Translations under genes and position numbers: made by a program
Shown: positions 1-8,629 of the stretch, piece after piece
Layout: each line of letters begins with the position of its first letter
Numbering within the stretch: position 1 is the first letter of the stretch
The notes under the pieces: generated by a model
What the model saw: the letters and a program-made list of their open reading frames with translations, nothing else
Database searches by the model: none
Told to the model about the DNA's origin: nothing
NCBI RefSeq assembly: GCF_031432215.1
Contig: NZ_JAVKGN010000001.1
Span: 124,001 to 188,000 of the forward strand
Reading direction: 5' to 3'
From: Halodesulfurarchaeum sp. HSR-GB
Lineage (GTDB): Archaea > Halobacteriota > Halobacteria > Halobacteriales > Halobacteriaceae
DNA length: 64,000 bases

Positions 1-45
1 TCCTTGACATGGAGGAGACCGGCGGTTCGAATCCGCCCCGACCCA
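1..45 (+). tRNA. 3' part of tRNA-Val (anticodon GAC)
   Basis: The window opens inside a tRNA. Bases 1-3 end the 5' strand of the anticodon stem, 4-10 are a 7-base anticodon loop (TTGACAT) with GAC at 6-8, and 11-15 (GGAGG) close the stem. Bases 21-25 and 33-37 form the T stem around TTCGAAT, 38-44 (CCGACCC) are the 3' acceptor strand and 45 is the discriminator A. The GAC anticodon reads valine codons GUC/GUU. The 5' half lies outside the window, so the D arm and the acceptor pairing cannot be checked. Confidence 0.88.
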
Positions 46-483
46 TTTTCAGCGACTCTCACTTCGCAGCGACCAGCGTGCAGTGTCGCTGCGATGAGAT
101 CGCGGTCGTAAACGGGTCAGCGGATTCGAGCCCTATCACGAGCGAGGAACGAGTGAGTCTTCCTCGCCGGGATTTCCAATACTACCCGAGTTTCGATACG
201 ACCGCTCGAACCGGCACAGCGGCGGCAAAGATGGTTCGAGAGCATATACGGGGCGGGTGACCGATTCGGGGCCTGTCACCGGTGGAGTCACGCCGTATTT
301 CCCCGTGACGGTGGGTCCTGGCACTCGACATTGCGCTCCCGCGCTGCCTTCGAAGGATATCGCAGTCATCGACCCACCGAACGGGCTTCGAAAGCGATGG
401 GCCGGTCTCCGCTTTGTCTCGTACAAACACGTATCGATCACTCCGAGGGGAGTCTGGATCGACTCGAACGAGTCGCCAGCTGA
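46..483. other. Intergenic stretch with no recognised gene
   Basis: These 438 bases lie between the tRNA-Val 3' end and the stop codon of the minus-strand CheW gene. Short open frames exist on both strands, but none has a family motif, a convincing start context or the acidic composition of the neighbouring proteins. I see no tRNA, repeat array or clear promoter in it. Confidence 0.5.
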
Positions 484-927
484 TCAGGTCCGGCCAGCAG
501 TATCGTCCACCACAGTTGGGTCCACGAGAATGATAAAACTGCCCTCCCGCCTGAGTACACCTTCGACGGCCCCACTCTTGACCTGGGTCTCGATGTTTTC
601 GCTGGCGTAGGTGATGACGCGATCGACACCGTCGACGACCCAGCCGACGTTCGAGTCGGCCTGATCAAGAATCAGGATGCGATCGCCCCCGTCGTGGGTA
701 CCCGCGACGTCGAAGTAGGTCCGGGGGTTGAAGATGGTCGTCGTTTCGCCCCGAAGGTCCATCACGCCCTCGAAGTGCGGGGCGGAGTTTGGAAGCTGTG
801 TCAGCTCGCCACGTTCGACGATTTCATCGACATGTCCGATGTCGATGCAGTATTCGGTCTCGCCCAGCCGAAAGACCACACCTTCACCGTCCTCGATTGC
901 CGTCTGGTCGTCAGTCGTGGCGGCCAT
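484..927 (-). CDS. cheW: CheW-like chemotaxis coupling protein
   Basis: A 147-aa protein made of one CheW domain. CheW links methyl-accepting transducers to the histidine kinase CheA at the membrane or in soluble receptor arrays. The visible CheW pattern is FRLGETEYCIDIGHVDEIVE near residues 19-38, then LPNSAPHFEGVMDLRGET (about 46-63), the usual conserved block around the family's N-x-R-G-x-hydrophobic element, and a C-terminal DPTVVDD tail. The length fits a single-domain CheW. The start ATG directly follows the TGA stop of the upstream transducer with no gap, so the two are almost certainly one mRNA and translationally coupled. No CheA, CheY or CheB is nearby, so this CheW probably serves its operon partner within a chemotaxis system encoded elsewhere. 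Confidence 0.9.
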   Translation of the reverse strand: MAATTDDQTAIEDGEGVVFRLGETEYCIDIGHVDEIVERGELTQLPNSAPHFEGVMDLRGETTTIFNPRTYFDVAGTHDGGDRILILDQADSNVGWVVDGVDRVITYASENIETQVKSGAVEGVLRREGSFIILVDPTVVDDTAGRT

Positions 928-2301
928 TCACTTCCCCTGGTTGAGCCGCTCGACGGCGTTTTTGATGTCCTCGACTTTGGCCGTCTGCTCTTCGTTTGCC
1001 GCTGCGATGTTCTGGATCTCGGCGGAGACATCTTCGGCCTGGGCCCGGGACTCGTCGATCATCGCGGCGACCTCTTCGGTACTAGCGGCCTGGTCGTCGG
1101 TCGCGTCAGCGACCTCGTCCACCCCGTCGGCGGCCTCCTGAACCGCATCAACGATTTCAGCGAGGTTCTGCATCGTATCGTCGACCATCTCGATCCCGTC
1201 CTCGATCTGCTCGTTGGTCTCGTCGAGGCTCTCGACCGTGTCCCGAGTGTCCGCCTGAATCGCCTCGATAACGTCCTCGATGGTCTCGGCGTGTTCCTGG
1301 GCCTCCTCGGCCAGGTTCTTGACCTCGTTTGCAACGACCGCGAAGCCGTCGCCCTCCTCACCAGCCCGTGCGGCCTCGATGTTGGCATTGAGCGCGAGCA
1401 GGTTGGTCTGGTCCGCGACATCGTTGATCAAATCCACGATCTCGTCGATCTCGTCCATGCGACCCTGCAGGTCATCGACGTCCGCGGAGACATCTGCGGA
1501 CGCCTCGTCGATGTCCTCCATCGTATCGATGGCTTTCTCGGCCGTATCGTACCCGTGTTCGGCGAGATCTCGAGCCTGCCCCGTGGTCGCGGCGACCTCC
1601 TCGGCGCTGGAGGCTACCTCCTCGATCGTCGCGCTCACGTTCGAGACCTCCCCGGAGACCTCGTCCATGCTGTCGGCCAGCGTCTCCGCGGTACTGGTGA
1701 TCGCTTCCGAACTCTCCGCCACCCCCTGTGAGGCCTCCTGCAGTTCAGCAACCGAGGCGTTGACGTCCCGCTGGGCTTCCTTGATATCCGAGATGTCCTT
1801 GAAGGACTCGCTGATTCCGACTTTGTTGCCGTGTTCGTCGTAGATCGGTTCGGAAACGAGGAGGGTCTTTTTCGTCTCGCCGTTGGCGAGGTCCTTCTCG
1901 ATTTCGACCTCGATGTGGTCCTTGCCCTGCCCCAGAAGCTGTTTTTTCGTGCAGTCCTCGGTGCCACAGACCGAACTGTTGGCCTGATTCATACACTTGA
2001 CCTGGCCGGCCTCGTCTGGGTCGACGCCAGTCCACTCGGTCATCACCCGGTTCTGTTTGACCACATTGAACTCGTCGTCGATAATCCGCTGGGCGCTCCC
2101 GGAGGTGTCGTACAGCTGGTCCGGATCCTGCTCCACAGCGATCAGCGCGCTGGGTTTCTGCGTTTCCTGTGCTGCGTCGGCCGATTCAGGGGGATCCCGT
2201 CCCACCGTACCGCCATCGCTGCGGGTCCGCGTTGCAGGCTCGGCCTGGGTGGTCGGTGAATGATTGCTGCCCGACCCGGTGGACCGGTCGTTCGGAGACA
2301 T
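928..2301 (-). CDS. Soluble methyl-accepting chemotaxis transducer with Cys-containing PAS domain
   Basis: A 457-aa Htr-type transducer without membrane segments. The first 45 residues are polar and low-complexity. A PAS-like sensor follows (about 50-170), ending in the typical SESFKDISDIKEAQRDV exit helix. It contains three cysteines close together: KCMNQANSSVCGTEDCTKKQ. The rest is an alpha-helical coiled-coil signalling domain with the highly conserved hairpin tip DVADQTNLLALNANIEAARA (about 290-310), which binds CheA/CheW. ATG at 2301 was chosen over an in-frame TTG two codons upstream. The gene is joined without a gap to the downstream CheW gene. The cysteines suggest sensing of redox state, metal or a reactive compound, but the ligand is unknown. 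Confidence 0.88.
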   Translation of the reverse strand: MSPNDRSTGSGSNHSPTTQAEPATRTRSDGGTVGRDPPESADAAQETQKPSALIAVEQDPDQLYDTSGSAQRIIDDEFNVVKQNRVMTEWTGVDPDEAGQVKCMNQANSSVCGTEDCTKKQLLGQGKDHIEVEIEKDLANGETKKTLLVSEPIYDEHGNKVGISESFKDISDIKEAQRDVNASVAELQEASQGVAESSEAITSTAETLADSMDEVSGEVSNVSATIEEVASSAEEVAATTGQARDLAEHGYDTAEKAIDTMEDIDEASADVSADVDDLQGRMDEIDEIVDLINDVADQTNLLALNANIEAARAGEEGDGFAVVANEVKNLAEEAQEHAETIEDVIEAIQADTRDTVESLDETNEQIEDGIEMVDDTMQNLAEIVDAVQEAADGVDEVADATDDQAASTEEVAAMIDESRAQAEDVSAEIQNIAAANEEQTAKVEDIKNAVERLNQGK

Positions 2302-2388
2302 CAGCAAATACTACCGGTTCCACCCCAATCAGCCATGAGGCTGCCTGACCAACCGACCGGCAGTCACGACAGGTTCGGTATGCAACCC

Positions 2389-4956
2389 CTAATTATCAGG
2401 CGCTGAAACGAGGAGTTCTTCGAGTAACGTTCGAAGCGACGAACGGATGTGTTTGTGAACCGCCGAGTCCGAGATATCGAAGCTCTCGCCCAGCTCCTGC
2501 CCCGTGATCGTTCGTGGACTGGCGAAATACCCGCCGTAATACGCCGCCGTGAGAATCTCGAGCTGACGGTCGGTGAGGACGTTTTCGAGGTGCCGACCTG
2601 CAGGATCGTGGGTTACATCGGTCTCACGACGCGCCAGCAGTTCGATGTCCGGATAGGTCTGTTGGAGCCACTCGATCAGCGGGCGTGCCGGTCGGTCACC
2701 CGAGAGTGAAACGACGATCACGCTCCGATCCGGCTCCGTGATCGCGGAGACAAGGCGGCCACCGTGCTTCCGGACCCCCGTCGCCAGCATCGGCCCTTCG
2801 ATCTCCAGAACCAGCTGTTCGTGGGCCGGGCCGCCGAACCAGGCTGCATCCGTGATGGCCGTGACTTCGAGGGCCTCCTCGGGCAACCCGTCGGACCCGG
2901 AATCGACGCTAACGAGGATTCGCGCTCCCGTATTGGTCGTCTCGAGCACAGTATCGAACTGGAGCAGCACCCCCGTTCGTGCTGCCAGGGCCGTCACAGG
3001 GTCCGTCGAGTCCCCGATAGAGAACTCGAGTTCGACTCCCCTGGTCCCGACGTCCGAGGAGCGGGCGTTCTGGATCGCGTAGACGGTGGTCAGAAGTGAT
3101 CCCACGTCCGAAATGAGTTCTCGACAATCCGATCCGAATCCCTCCGGTTCGGCGGTATAAACAGTCAGGACCCCATAGAGGACCTCGTCGGTCAAAAGCG
3201 GCTCGGCCAGTACCGAACCGTAACCCAGTGAGAGCGCCTCTTTGGCCCAACTGCCGGAGCCAACTTGCTCGGGGATCCGGTCGATGACGGTCTGGGATCG
3301 ACGCCGACCAGCCAGCTGAGCGGGACTCGGATTAGTTCCATCGGTCGGGTCTATCGCGTCCAGATAGCCTGCGCCCATCCCGGCCCAGGCCGCCGGATCG
3401 AGTTCGCCGTCAGTCCTCACCGGGTGTCCGATCCACGCGAAATCCACCGTGTCGGTCGTGACGAGTTCGGAGACGACACGGTCCTCCATGTCACCCCGGG
3501 TCGACTCCGGGACGTCCTGGAGGATCGATTGTGTCGCTTCCAGCAGGCCACGAACCTTCTCGACGTGGGTCTGCTGCCCGGTGAGATCGTCCGCCAGGGC
3601 GTCCCGCTCCGCCTCGCGTCGGATGCGTGTTAGCACCGCGTCAGCGGTCGAGACACAGAGTTCGATCATCTCGATGTCGACCGGTTCGAGTGTGGTACTT
3701 CGCGCGAGAAGCACTCCAAAGTCACCGATCGGCACGCCGACGGCCTTCGTCTCGTCCGTCTCAGCCCACTCGAGGTGTCGTGTTTCGCCGGTTCGGAAGA
3801 TCTCCCAGACAGGCCCCTCGCCCGGCGAGACAGATCGGCGCTGCCGGGAGACCCGGCCGGCACGTGCCGTCGCTTCCAGCCGACCCGAGACATCGTCGAA
3901 CGCGAAGATCGAAACTTCGAGCAACGAGAGGGAGGCGAGCGTGCTCTCCACGACGTGATCGAAAACCTCGGTCTCGGAGTTCGCTGACAGACAGCGCTGG
4001 GAACTGCGATAGAGATCCCGAAAGAGCCGTTCGCGTTTCTCGAGACGGCGTTCCCGGGACTCACGCTCACTGATATCGATCGTGGACACGCGAACCCGTT
4101 CGTAGGCATCGTCCCCCGAAGTGACCGACCAGTGGAGGATGATCGAGACCGGTTCGCCGTCGAGACGCCGGTCGGTCTTCTCGGTCCGAAAGCTCCGCTC
4201 GCCCGCCGCGATGGCCCCGGCGACCTCCCGGAACGGCGCCATCGACTCGGGGCCGAAAATCTCAGCGAGGCCCTGCTCGAAGTCCGCCACTGACTCGGCC
4301 CCGTACATCTCGAGAACGGTCTCGTTTACCGAAACGACCTCGACGGATCGGGCCAGGGCAGCCGTTTTTTCGGGGTGGGACTCCAGATATGCCCCGATGT
4401 CCTCGACCCCCTGGGCCTGAAGCTGTTCCACCGCCCGTCGAACGGCCGAGAAGTCCTCGATCCAGCGTCCAACCGGGGACCGCTCGAATCGCTCCCGATT
4501 GTCCCGACGGGCCGCTTCGAGATCCCGCTCGGCACGGATCCGAGCGACCGCGTTCTGGAGGCGGGTTGCCAGTCGGGCGATGGGCTTTGGCCCCGTTTTG
4601 TACAGGTAATCAGTCACCCCAGCCGACAATGCCTCGCTGGCAACTTCCTCGTCGGCTCGGTCAGTAAAGATGACGAACGGAAGGTCGGGCTGTTCCGCCC
4701 TGACCTGGCGAAAGAACTCGAGGGCCTCCGTCTCGGGCATCCGGTCGCCCGAGACGACGGCGTCGACCCGAGTAGCTTCGAGAACCGATAGCGCGGCCTG
4801 GGCCCCCGTGGCCGTCGTTACCTCGACGGCAGCCGCCTCATCGGTGAGCCCGGCCGCCACGGTAGTCACGAACTCTGTCTCACCATCGACCACGAGAACG
4901 TGGACCGGACCGTCCCGACTTGCACTCCACTGGCCGCGAGATGGGTCCTCCTCCAT
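2389..4956 (-). CDS. Receiver-PAS-GAF bacterioopsin-activator-like transcriptional regulator (HTH_10)
   Basis: An 855-aa multidomain regulator. Order seen: receiver-like domain (about 18-135), a PAS-type region (about 150-300) ending in STIDISERESRERRLEKRE, two GAF-like regions (about 310-460 and 480-640), a Bat-type domain, and a C-terminal HTH_10 (LTDRQLEILTAAYYGGYF and the following recognition helix DISDSAVHKHIRSSLR). Proteins of this plan control transcription in haloarchaea in response to redox, oxygen or light. The receiver is odd: the position normally holding the phosphorylated Asp three residues before the Met-Pro is Gly (VVSGDRMPE), with Asp shifted by one. The frame stays open upstream, but ATG 4956 is preferred because a TATA-like box lies about 34 bp before it and the upstream residues look non-coding. 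It is divergent from a histidine kinase gene. Confidence 0.86.
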   Translation of the reverse strand: MEEDPSRGQWSASRDGPVHVLVVDGETEFVTTVAAGLTDEAAAVEVTTATGAQAALSVLEATRVDAVVSGDRMPETEALEFFRQVRAEQPDLPFVIFTDRADEEVASEALSAGVTDYLYKTGPKPIARLATRLQNAVARIRAERDLEAARRDNRERFERSPVGRWIEDFSAVRRAVEQLQAQGVEDIGAYLESHPEKTAALARSVEVVSVNETVLEMYGAESVADFEQGLAEIFGPESMAPFREVAGAIAAGERSFRTEKTDRRLDGEPVSIILHWSVTSGDDAYERVRVSTIDISERESRERRLEKRERLFRDLYRSSQRCLSANSETEVFDHVVESTLASLSLLEVSIFAFDDVSGRLEATARAGRVSRQRRSVSPGEGPVWEIFRTGETRHLEWAETDETKAVGVPIGDFGVLLARSTTLEPVDIEMIELCVSTADAVLTRIRREAERDALADDLTGQQTHVEKVRGLLEATQSILQDVPESTRGDMEDRVVSELVTTDTVDFAWIGHPVRTDGELDPAAWAGMGAGYLDAIDPTDGTNPSPAQLAGRRRSQTVIDRIPEQVGSGSWAKEALSLGYGSVLAEPLLTDEVLYGVLTVYTAEPEGFGSDCRELISDVGSLLTTVYAIQNARSSDVGTRGVELEFSIGDSTDPVTALAARTGVLLQFDTVLETTNTGARILVSVDSGSDGLPEEALEVTAITDAAWFGGPAHEQLVLEIEGPMLATGVRKHGGRLVSAITEPDRSVIVVSLSGDRPARPLIEWLQQTYPDIELLARRETDVTHDPAGRHLENVLTDRQLEILTAAYYGGYFASPRTITGQELGESFDISDSAVHKHIRSSLRTLLEELLVSAPDN

Positions 4957-4987
4957 TTCAATCTCGTCTGCAATAGAGACCACGTGG

Positions 4988-4993
4988 TATAAA
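4988..4993 (-). promoter_or_regulatory. TATA-like box of the HTH_10 regulator
   Basis: Reads TTTATA on the minus strand, about 34 bp before ATG 4956. This predicts a transcript with a leader of only a few bases and supports that start codon. Confidence 0.5.
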
Positions 4994-5210
4994 CCCCAAT
5001 CGGACCCCTCGCTTCGGTCCGAGAGTTCGGAGAAACGGCCTGCGCTTCGTCCCGGGGAGAATATCTGCCAGGTTCGACTCACCAACCGGGTGTCCAGTTG
5101 GGGCCGCCCGAAGCCACGGTTTGGCTGCGTCGGTGCCCACACTCGGAACCAACGGCTCCCGGGAAACACGAGGGTTCTTATCACGGCCCGACATACAGGA
5201 TACTGATAGA

Positions 5211-7109
5211 GTGATAGACGACAGTGGCGAGGAGGGGGACCGAGCCACGAATCGCAAGCCGAGCGGGACCGATTTGGCGTCGATTCCGCTCCCCTACCAG
5301 ATACTTTCAAAAACCGGCACCATCCAGCAGGTGAACCGTGCCTGGCTGGATAGACTGGGGTACGAGCGCGAGGCGGTGCTCGGTCGGCCGTTCGTGGAGT
5401 TTCTGACCTCGGAGTCGGTCGATACGTTTCGGGACACCGCCTCGACGTTCGCCGATCGGAACCGGGTCTCAGACGTGGAGTTGACGCTCAGACACGCGGG
5501 CGGGAAGGGACTCACCGTCAGATTCGAGGGGCAAGCCAAATTCGAAAATGGCGACCACACCAGCACGCACTGCCAGTTTCACGAGATCGAAGCCGAACGC
5601 GAGCGGCGACTCCAAAACCACCAATCGAAAATCGAGGTGCTCCACGAGGTGGCAATGGACATGCAGGCCGCAGCTTCCGAGGCGGAGGTCTTTCGGGCGC
5701 TGGTCGAGGCGGCCGAGGATATCCTCCAATTCGACATCGCGATCGCCGACGTTGCCGAGGACGGATACCTGCTCACCCAGGCCGTCTCGTCTGACGTGCC
5801 GGTCGACGCCTACTTCGACCGGGTCCCGATCGACGACGAGTCGAAACTCGGGACACGGACCTACCGGTCCGGCGAGTCCTCGTTGGTCCGGGACCTCGAT
5901 CGCAGCGACGCGACAGAGGTCGAAAACGAGTTCCGCTCGGCACTGACCGTCCCGATCGGCGAGTACGGCGTCTTTCAGGCCGTCGACAGGGATCCCGGCG
6001 CCTTCGACGAGACCGACCTGGACCTGGCCGAACTCCTTGTTTCACACGTCCGAAACGCACTCGCACGTCTGGAGCACGTCGAGACGCTCCGCCACCGGAC
6101 TGCCTCCCTGAGCCGCGAACGAAACCGCCTGGCCGCAGTCTTCGAGGCCATCCCCGAACCGGTCGCACACGTCGAGTACGAGGCGGAGACCCCCACCGTC
6201 GTCGCCGTCAACTCGGCGTTCGAACGGACCTTCGGCTACGAGTCGGCCGCGATCGAGGGGCGCTCGCTCAACGAGTTGATCGTTCCACCAGACCACCGAG
6301 AATCCGCCCGGAAAATCGACGGGACCGCCGCGACGGAGCGAACGGTCGAACGGGAGGTGGTCCGACGAACCACGGAGGGGGACCGGACGTTCAGACTCCG
6401 TTCGTCGCTGCTGGATGCCGGCGTGCGCACGGAGGCGCTGGCCATCTACGTCGACCTCACGGACCAGAAAGAGCGCGAACAGAAGCTAAAGCGGGAGAAC
6501 GAACGGCTCGAACGGTTCGCCAGCATCGTCTCCCACGATCTCAGGTCCCCGCTCACGGTGGCCAGCGGACGACTCGATCTGGCGGCCGAAACGTGTGCGA
6601 GCGACCACCTCGCGGCCGTCGACGAGGCGATCGATCGGATGGATGCCATCATCGACGACGTGCTCACGCTCACCCGCGAGGGACGGACAGTCGAACCCGA
6701 AGAACGGGAAGCGATCGAGCTAGCCGAACTGGTTCCGATGTGCTGGGAGACCGTCGACGCCCCTGCTGCCAGCCTCGCCGTGAAGACGACGGCCACCGTC
6801 GCGGCCGACCGGGGTCGGCTCCGACGGGCCCTCGAGAACCTCTTCTGGAACGCAGTCGAACACGCCGGCGACGGGGTTACCGTGACCGTCGGGGACCTCG
6901 AAGACGGCTTTTACGTCGAAGACGACGGGCCCGGAATTCCCGAAGAGGACCGGGAGACGGTCTTCGAGTCCGGTTATACGACCTCCCGAGATGGGACGGG
7001 CCTGGGGCTGGATATCGTCGCCGACATCGTGGAAGCCCACGGCTGGACCGTCGAACTCGGGACGGGAACGAACGGCGGGGCCCGGTTCGAGATCCGGACC
7101 GGCGACTAA
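5211..7109 (+). CDS. PAS-GAF-PAS sensor histidine kinase
   Basis: A 632-aa cytoplasmic kinase with no membrane segments. An N-terminal PAS domain (about 20-130, with LGYEREAVLGRPFVEFL) is followed by a GAF domain (about 150-300), a second PAS (about 310-450) and the HisKA/HATPase core. The phospho-acceptor H box is SHDLRSPLTV; the ATP-binding N box is ENLFWNAVEHA, with glycine boxes DDGPGIPEED and GTGLGLDIV. It should autophosphorylate on His in response to an unknown cytosolic signal. The frame is open further upstream (a TTG at 5121), but the residues there look non-coding; GTG 5211 lies about 30 bp after a TATA-like TTCTTATC and is preferred. No standard response regulator is adjacent. The divergent receiver/HTH_10 gene is the only local candidate partner. 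Confidence 0.88.
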   Translation: MIDDSGEEGDRATNRKPSGTDLASIPLPYQILSKTGTIQQVNRAWLDRLGYEREAVLGRPFVEFLTSESVDTFRDTASTFADRNRVSDVELTLRHAGGKGLTVRFEGQAKFENGDHTSTHCQFHEIEAERERRLQNHQSKIEVLHEVAMDMQAAASEAEVFRALVEAAEDILQFDIAIADVAEDGYLLTQAVSSDVPVDAYFDRVPIDDESKLGTRTYRSGESSLVRDLDRSDATEVENEFRSALTVPIGEYGVFQAVDRDPGAFDETDLDLAELLVSHVRNALARLEHVETLRHRTASLSRERNRLAAVFEAIPEPVAHVEYEAETPTVVAVNSAFERTFGYESAAIEGRSLNELIVPPDHRESARKIDGTAATERTVEREVVRRTTEGDRTFRLRSSLLDAGVRTEALAIYVDLTDQKEREQKLKRENERLERFASIVSHDLRSPLTVASGRLDLAAETCASDHLAAVDEAIDRMDAIIDDVLTLTREGRTVEPEEREAIELAELVPMCWETVDAPAASLAVKTTATVAADRGRLRRALENLFWNAVEHAGDGVTVTVGDLEDGFYVEDDGPGIPEEDRETVFESGYTTSRDGTGLGLDIVADIVEAHGWTVELGTGTNGGARFEIRTGD

Positions 7110-7550
7110 CTACTGGAAACTCTGGTAAAGAAGGACCGTCACCGCGAAAGCAGCAAAGAGGTCCGGCAGGAAGGCAAACGGCCCCAGTTCGGGGCCGCCG
7201 CGGAACCCGAAGAGAACGTGGATCGCCGGGTTGGAGGCCATCGCGTAGAGCAACAATGCGACTGCAAAGAGGAGCAAACTTCCCGTGAACCGGTTGGGCA
7301 GGTCGCGATAGACCACGAGGTACGACCACGTCAGTGCCAGCAGAAGGATGACGTTGTACGTCGAGAGGAACATCCGGATGTCCGTCTCCACACCCATGTC
7401 CTGGGGCGGGCGCATCATCCCGGGACCCATCATCCCGCCGACGTGCTGTGGTTCGACCAGGAGAGCAACGAGAGCACTGATGATGACAGCCCCGACAACG
7501 ATGAGGCCGACACGGCCGCGAAGCCCATTTGGGCCGGCCCGCTCAGACAT
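7110..7550 (-). CDS. DUF7521-like small membrane protein
   Basis: A 146-aa membrane protein with about four hydrophobic segments: VGLIVVGAVIISALVALLV near the N terminus, NVILLLALTWSYLVVY, GSLLLFAVALLLYAMA and a C-terminal FAAFAVTVLLY. Between the first two lies a Met/Gly/Pro-rich loop (GGMMGPGMMRPPQ). The ATG at 7550 overlaps the end of the upstream wHTH gene by 8 bases, so the two are translationally coupled. Pairs of a winged-helix regulator and a membrane protein of this size are common in haloarchaea, and I believe this is the DUF7521 family; that name is from memory. No function is known to me. The Met-rich loop could bind a soft metal, which is speculation. Confidence 0.72.
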   Translation of the reverse strand: MSERAGPNGLRGRVGLIVVGAVIISALVALLVEPQHVGGMMGPGMMRPPQDMGVETDIRMFLSTYNVILLLALTWSYLVVYRDLPNRFTGSLLLFAVALLLYAMASNPAIHVLFGFRGGPELGPFAFLPDLFAAFAVTVLLYQSFQ

Positions 7551-7836
7551 CGACATCACCCAGGTCGGCCTGTTCGGCGATCGTATCGAGGACATCCATG
7601 TTCGATTCCATCCGCTCGGTCAGGAAGTACACGTCACCGTACCCGTCCCCCACCGGTTCGAGAACGTCGTTCTCGGTCAACAGATCGAGGTGGTGGCGGA
7701 TAGTCTTGTAGTCCAGGTCGAGTTCGGCGGCGAGTTGATTCGCGTTCATCGGTTCACGCTCCAGAGTTCTGATGATTCGAAACCGGTTGCTGCCACCGCG
7801 GGCTCCACCGATCAACCACCAGAGTACCTTCCGCAT
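7543..7836 (-). CDS. ArsR-like winged helix-turn-helix regulator
   Basis: A 97-aa DNA-binding protein. The winged-helix core is clear: NRFRIIRTLEREPMNANQLA, then LDYKTIRHHLDLLTENDVLE (recognition helix) and a short wing (VGDGYGDVYFLTERMES). It begins with a hydrophobic patch (MRKVLWWLIGGARGG) often seen in haloarchaeal regulators of this type. It is the first gene of a two-gene operon with the membrane protein that overlaps its 3' end. It probably regulates its own operon. The effector is unknown; no metal-binding cysteines are present. Confidence 0.82.
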   Translation of the reverse strand: MRKVLWWLIGGARGGSNRFRIIRTLEREPMNANQLAAELDLDYKTIRHHLDLLTENDVLEPVGDGYGDVYFLTERMESNMDVLDTIAEQADLGDVDV

Positions 7837-7909
7837 CGAGTCACGTCTCGGATTCGGGTAAGACGGCTAAATAACTGCCCTTCTCTACGGCGCACGTTTA
7901 AATTCGATC

Positions 7910-8413
7910 TCAGGCCAGACAGTGGCCGTTACCGTAGCCACCCTGGTTCCCGAAACTACCGTGGCCACCGAATCCGGATCCGTCCTGCGCGGCGTCAGTC
8001 CCGAATCCGTGCCCCTGGCCATACTGGCCGTCACCCTGGAAGCCGTCCGCAGCCGGGCCAAGCGTAGCGTCCTCGACGCCGTAGTCCGTCAACATCGTCC
8101 GTACGGTGTCACGGATTTCGGTGGGCGAGGCGTCGTTCTCGATCATCGACTGCACCTCGCTCTGGATCGTCGCCACCTGCTCGTCAGTCAGGTCAAAGCG
8201 CTCCTGGAACAATTCCAGACGCTCGTCGCCGGTGACCCAGGGACTGTTCGAGCCATCCTGGGCCTGCTCAACTGTCACAGTCGCATCGGGCGATTCGACG
8301 GGCGTTTGATCGGCGGTGCCTGCAGCGAAGCCACCGGCGCCAGCCGCGGCAAAGCCCGTGAACGCCACGAGGGCCACGAGTGCCACGCCCAGCAGTTTGG
8401 TTGTCGTCTTCAT
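7910..8413 (-). CDS. Secreted Gly/Gln/His-rich protein
   Basis: A 167-aa exported protein. MKTTTK followed by the hydrophobic run LLGVALVALVAFTGFAAAGA is a Sec-type signal peptide. The mature part has an acidic middle with a helical stretch (DLTDEQVATIQSEVQSMIEN) that resembles regulator-type helical repeats, and a C-terminal tail of about 45 residues made almost only of Gly, Gln, His, Asp, Phe and Tyr, ending in GHCLA. ATG 8413 was chosen because the signal peptide starts there; upstream in-frame residues do not look secretory. It is monocistronic and divergent from the next gene. The function is unknown. The helical part plus a His/Gly-rich tail could bind metal ions or a surface. Confidence 0.7.
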   Translation of the reverse strand: MKTTTKLLGVALVALVAFTGFAAAGAGGFAAGTADQTPVESPDATVTVEQAQDGSNSPWVTGDERLELFQERFDLTDEQVATIQSEVQSMIENDASPTEIRDTVRTMLTDYGVEDATLGPAADGFQGDGQYGQGHGFGTDAAQDGSGFGGHGSFGNQGGYGNGHCLA

Positions 8414-8629
8414 TGTGTTTCGACCACGAATCATCCAAGGTGCAGGTAGTTCATATACGTATTCCGAACTATCTCCTGAGTCCGACCCACCTCTCACCCA
8501 AATTCATCCCCAGACCAGCCCAAAAACACCCAACAATGGCGTTGATTTGGCCGCAACGATTGCGTCGGCGCGGCGAACCATCCGGGGTGTTTGACGGCCG
8601 CAAGCGTTAAACTATCTGAATAATTAGGT
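8414..8629. other. Divergent intergenic region
   Basis: These 216 bases separate the secreted Gly-rich protein gene (minus) from the zinc-ribbon membrane protein gene (plus), so both promoters should lie here. An AT-rich stretch (TATCTGAATAATTAGG, 8613-8628) sits directly before the plus-strand ATG, and TTCATATACGTATTC lies near 8450 on the other side. Confidence 0.4.

Noticed and set aside
694..1731. Plus-strand open frame opposite the Cys-PAS transducer
   Set aside because: Complement of the transducer's signalling helices; no start signal or family motif.
4957..5310. N-terminal extension of the HTH_10 regulator to 5310
   Set aside because: The extra residues are Arg/Pro/Trp-rich and cross the likely promoters of both divergent genes; a TATA-like box fits ATG 4956.
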